Shown in pieces: positions 63,565 through 64,000 of a stretch of 64,000 bases of DNA. Numbering within the stretch: position 1 is the first letter of the stretch; every line of letters starts with the position of its first letter. The notes under the pieces were generated by a model, which worked only from the letters and a program-made list of their open reading frames with translations, did no database searches and was not told where the DNA came from. Source of the DNA: Nocardiopsis sp. N85 (GTDB taxonomy: Bacteria; Actinomycetota; Actinomycetes; Streptosporangiales; Streptosporangiaceae); NCBI RefSeq assembly GCF_028882275.1, contig NZ_JARBUT010000009.1:124001-188000 (forward strand), given 5' to 3'. A program made the position numbers and the translations under genes.

Positions 63565-64000
63565 ACCCCATCGATCAGCCCGACCCGGACCACCGGGGGT
63601 CACCTCGGGAAGTTCCAGGGGCCTCCCCACCAAGGCCGAGCGGCGAAGCCGTCCCGCCGAGACAGAAGCCCCACCCACCCCACCGATCAACGCGACCCAA
63701 GCCACAGGGGGTCACCGCAGGAGGTTCCGGGGGTCTCCCCCGGTGAACACGAAGAACGCCCCACGAACAAGCGAAGCCGTCCCGCCGAGGCACCAGACCC
63801 CACCCACCCCACCGGTACACGCCACCCGCCACAGGGGGTCACCTCGGGGGGTCTCACCCCGGGTGAACACGAAGGACGCCTCCGCGAGCAAGCGAAGCCG
63901 TCCCGCCGAGGCACCAGACCCCACCCACCCCACCGGTACACGCGACCCAAGCCACAGGGGGTCACCTCGGGGGGTTCGGGGGGTCTCCCCCCGGGAAACA
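63565..64000. repeat. Tandem array of ~121-128-bp GC-rich repeats
   Basis: Each unit contains GCGAAGCCGTCCCGCCGA, then CCCCACCCACCCCACCG, GCCACAGGGGGTCACC and a GGGGGTCTCCCCCGG-type palindrome. The first element starts at 63643, 63771 and 63892 (periods 128 and 121 bp). A partial, more diverged unit precedes (from about 63565) and the last runs off the window. All six frames are open through parts of it, which reflects composition; no ribosome sites or conserved protein are seen, so I treat it as non-coding. Confidence 0.75.

Noticed and set aside
63575..63965. Minus-strand open frames in the terminal repeats (VYRWGGWGLVPRRDGFA-like)
   Set aside because: Overlapping frames shift between units of unequal length, without ribosome sites; they reflect repeat composition rather than a gene.

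Overview
The window is very GC-rich DNA (roughly 70% G+C, with a strong third-position G/C bias and many GTG starts). It reads like the chromosome of a filamentous actinomycete, most likely Nocardiopsis or a relative; that placement is inferred from gene content, not from a search. It is mostly core chromosome. No rRNA, tRNA, transposase, phage gene or convincing CRISPR array was seen. The arrangement of parE, the principal sigma gene hrdB, rnhB, nrdJ-nrdR and divergent lexA resembles the equivalent neighbourhood in Streptomyces.

0-11 kb: the tail of a beta-carbonic anhydrase, a TPR protein, a Cds1-like cysteine desulfhydrase, ParE, a DUF7455 zinc-ribbon protein, a GNAT acetyltransferase, YaaA, the principal sigma factor, and a PAS-PAS-GAF-SpoIIE phosphatase upstream of it. 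11-27 kb: uncharacterised proteins, a tyrosine phosphatase next to a sugar-nucleotidyltransferase, a membrane-anchored double AAA+ ATPase, RNase HII, an MFS pump divergent from a CGNR regulator across a perfect inverted repeat, small membrane proteins, a coupled pair of SPFH (band 7) proteins, and a CBS-domain protein.

27-35 kb is the accessory-looking part. It holds a VapBC-like toxin-antitoxin pair with an inverted-repeat operator, a frameshifted copy of a small gene whose intact relative lies 1 kb away, and a second toxin-antitoxin pair (Phd/HicB-like hybrid antitoxin, HicA-like toxin) with its own palindromic operator. Next comes the class II ribonucleotide reductase gene nrdJ, interrupted by a 401-residue intein placed directly before the active-site cysteine; the intein's homing-endonuclease motifs look inactivated. 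NrdR follows, and LexA is divergent, with NrdR-box-like and SOS-box sequences between them.

35-56 kb: an alpha/beta hydrolase, two tandem paralogous membrane-anchored proteins, LeuRS, an acyl-CoA ligase, a sugar ABC importer (binding protein plus two permeases), a probable tuberculostearic (10-methyl) fatty-acid operon (TmsA/TmsB-like), a glutamate-racemase-family protein, a helical-repeat protein, two small conserved proteins and a DinG-family helicase. A perfect 19-bp hairpin precedes the helicase gene.

56-64 kb consists of small regulator-plus-target units: an XRE/MmyB regulator with an MFS exporter, a TetR regulator with a DUF6326 membrane protein and twin operators, and a MarR regulator with DUF1801 and SRPBCC proteins and a palindromic operator. 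The window ends in a tandem array of GC-rich repeats of about 125 bp that runs off the edge.
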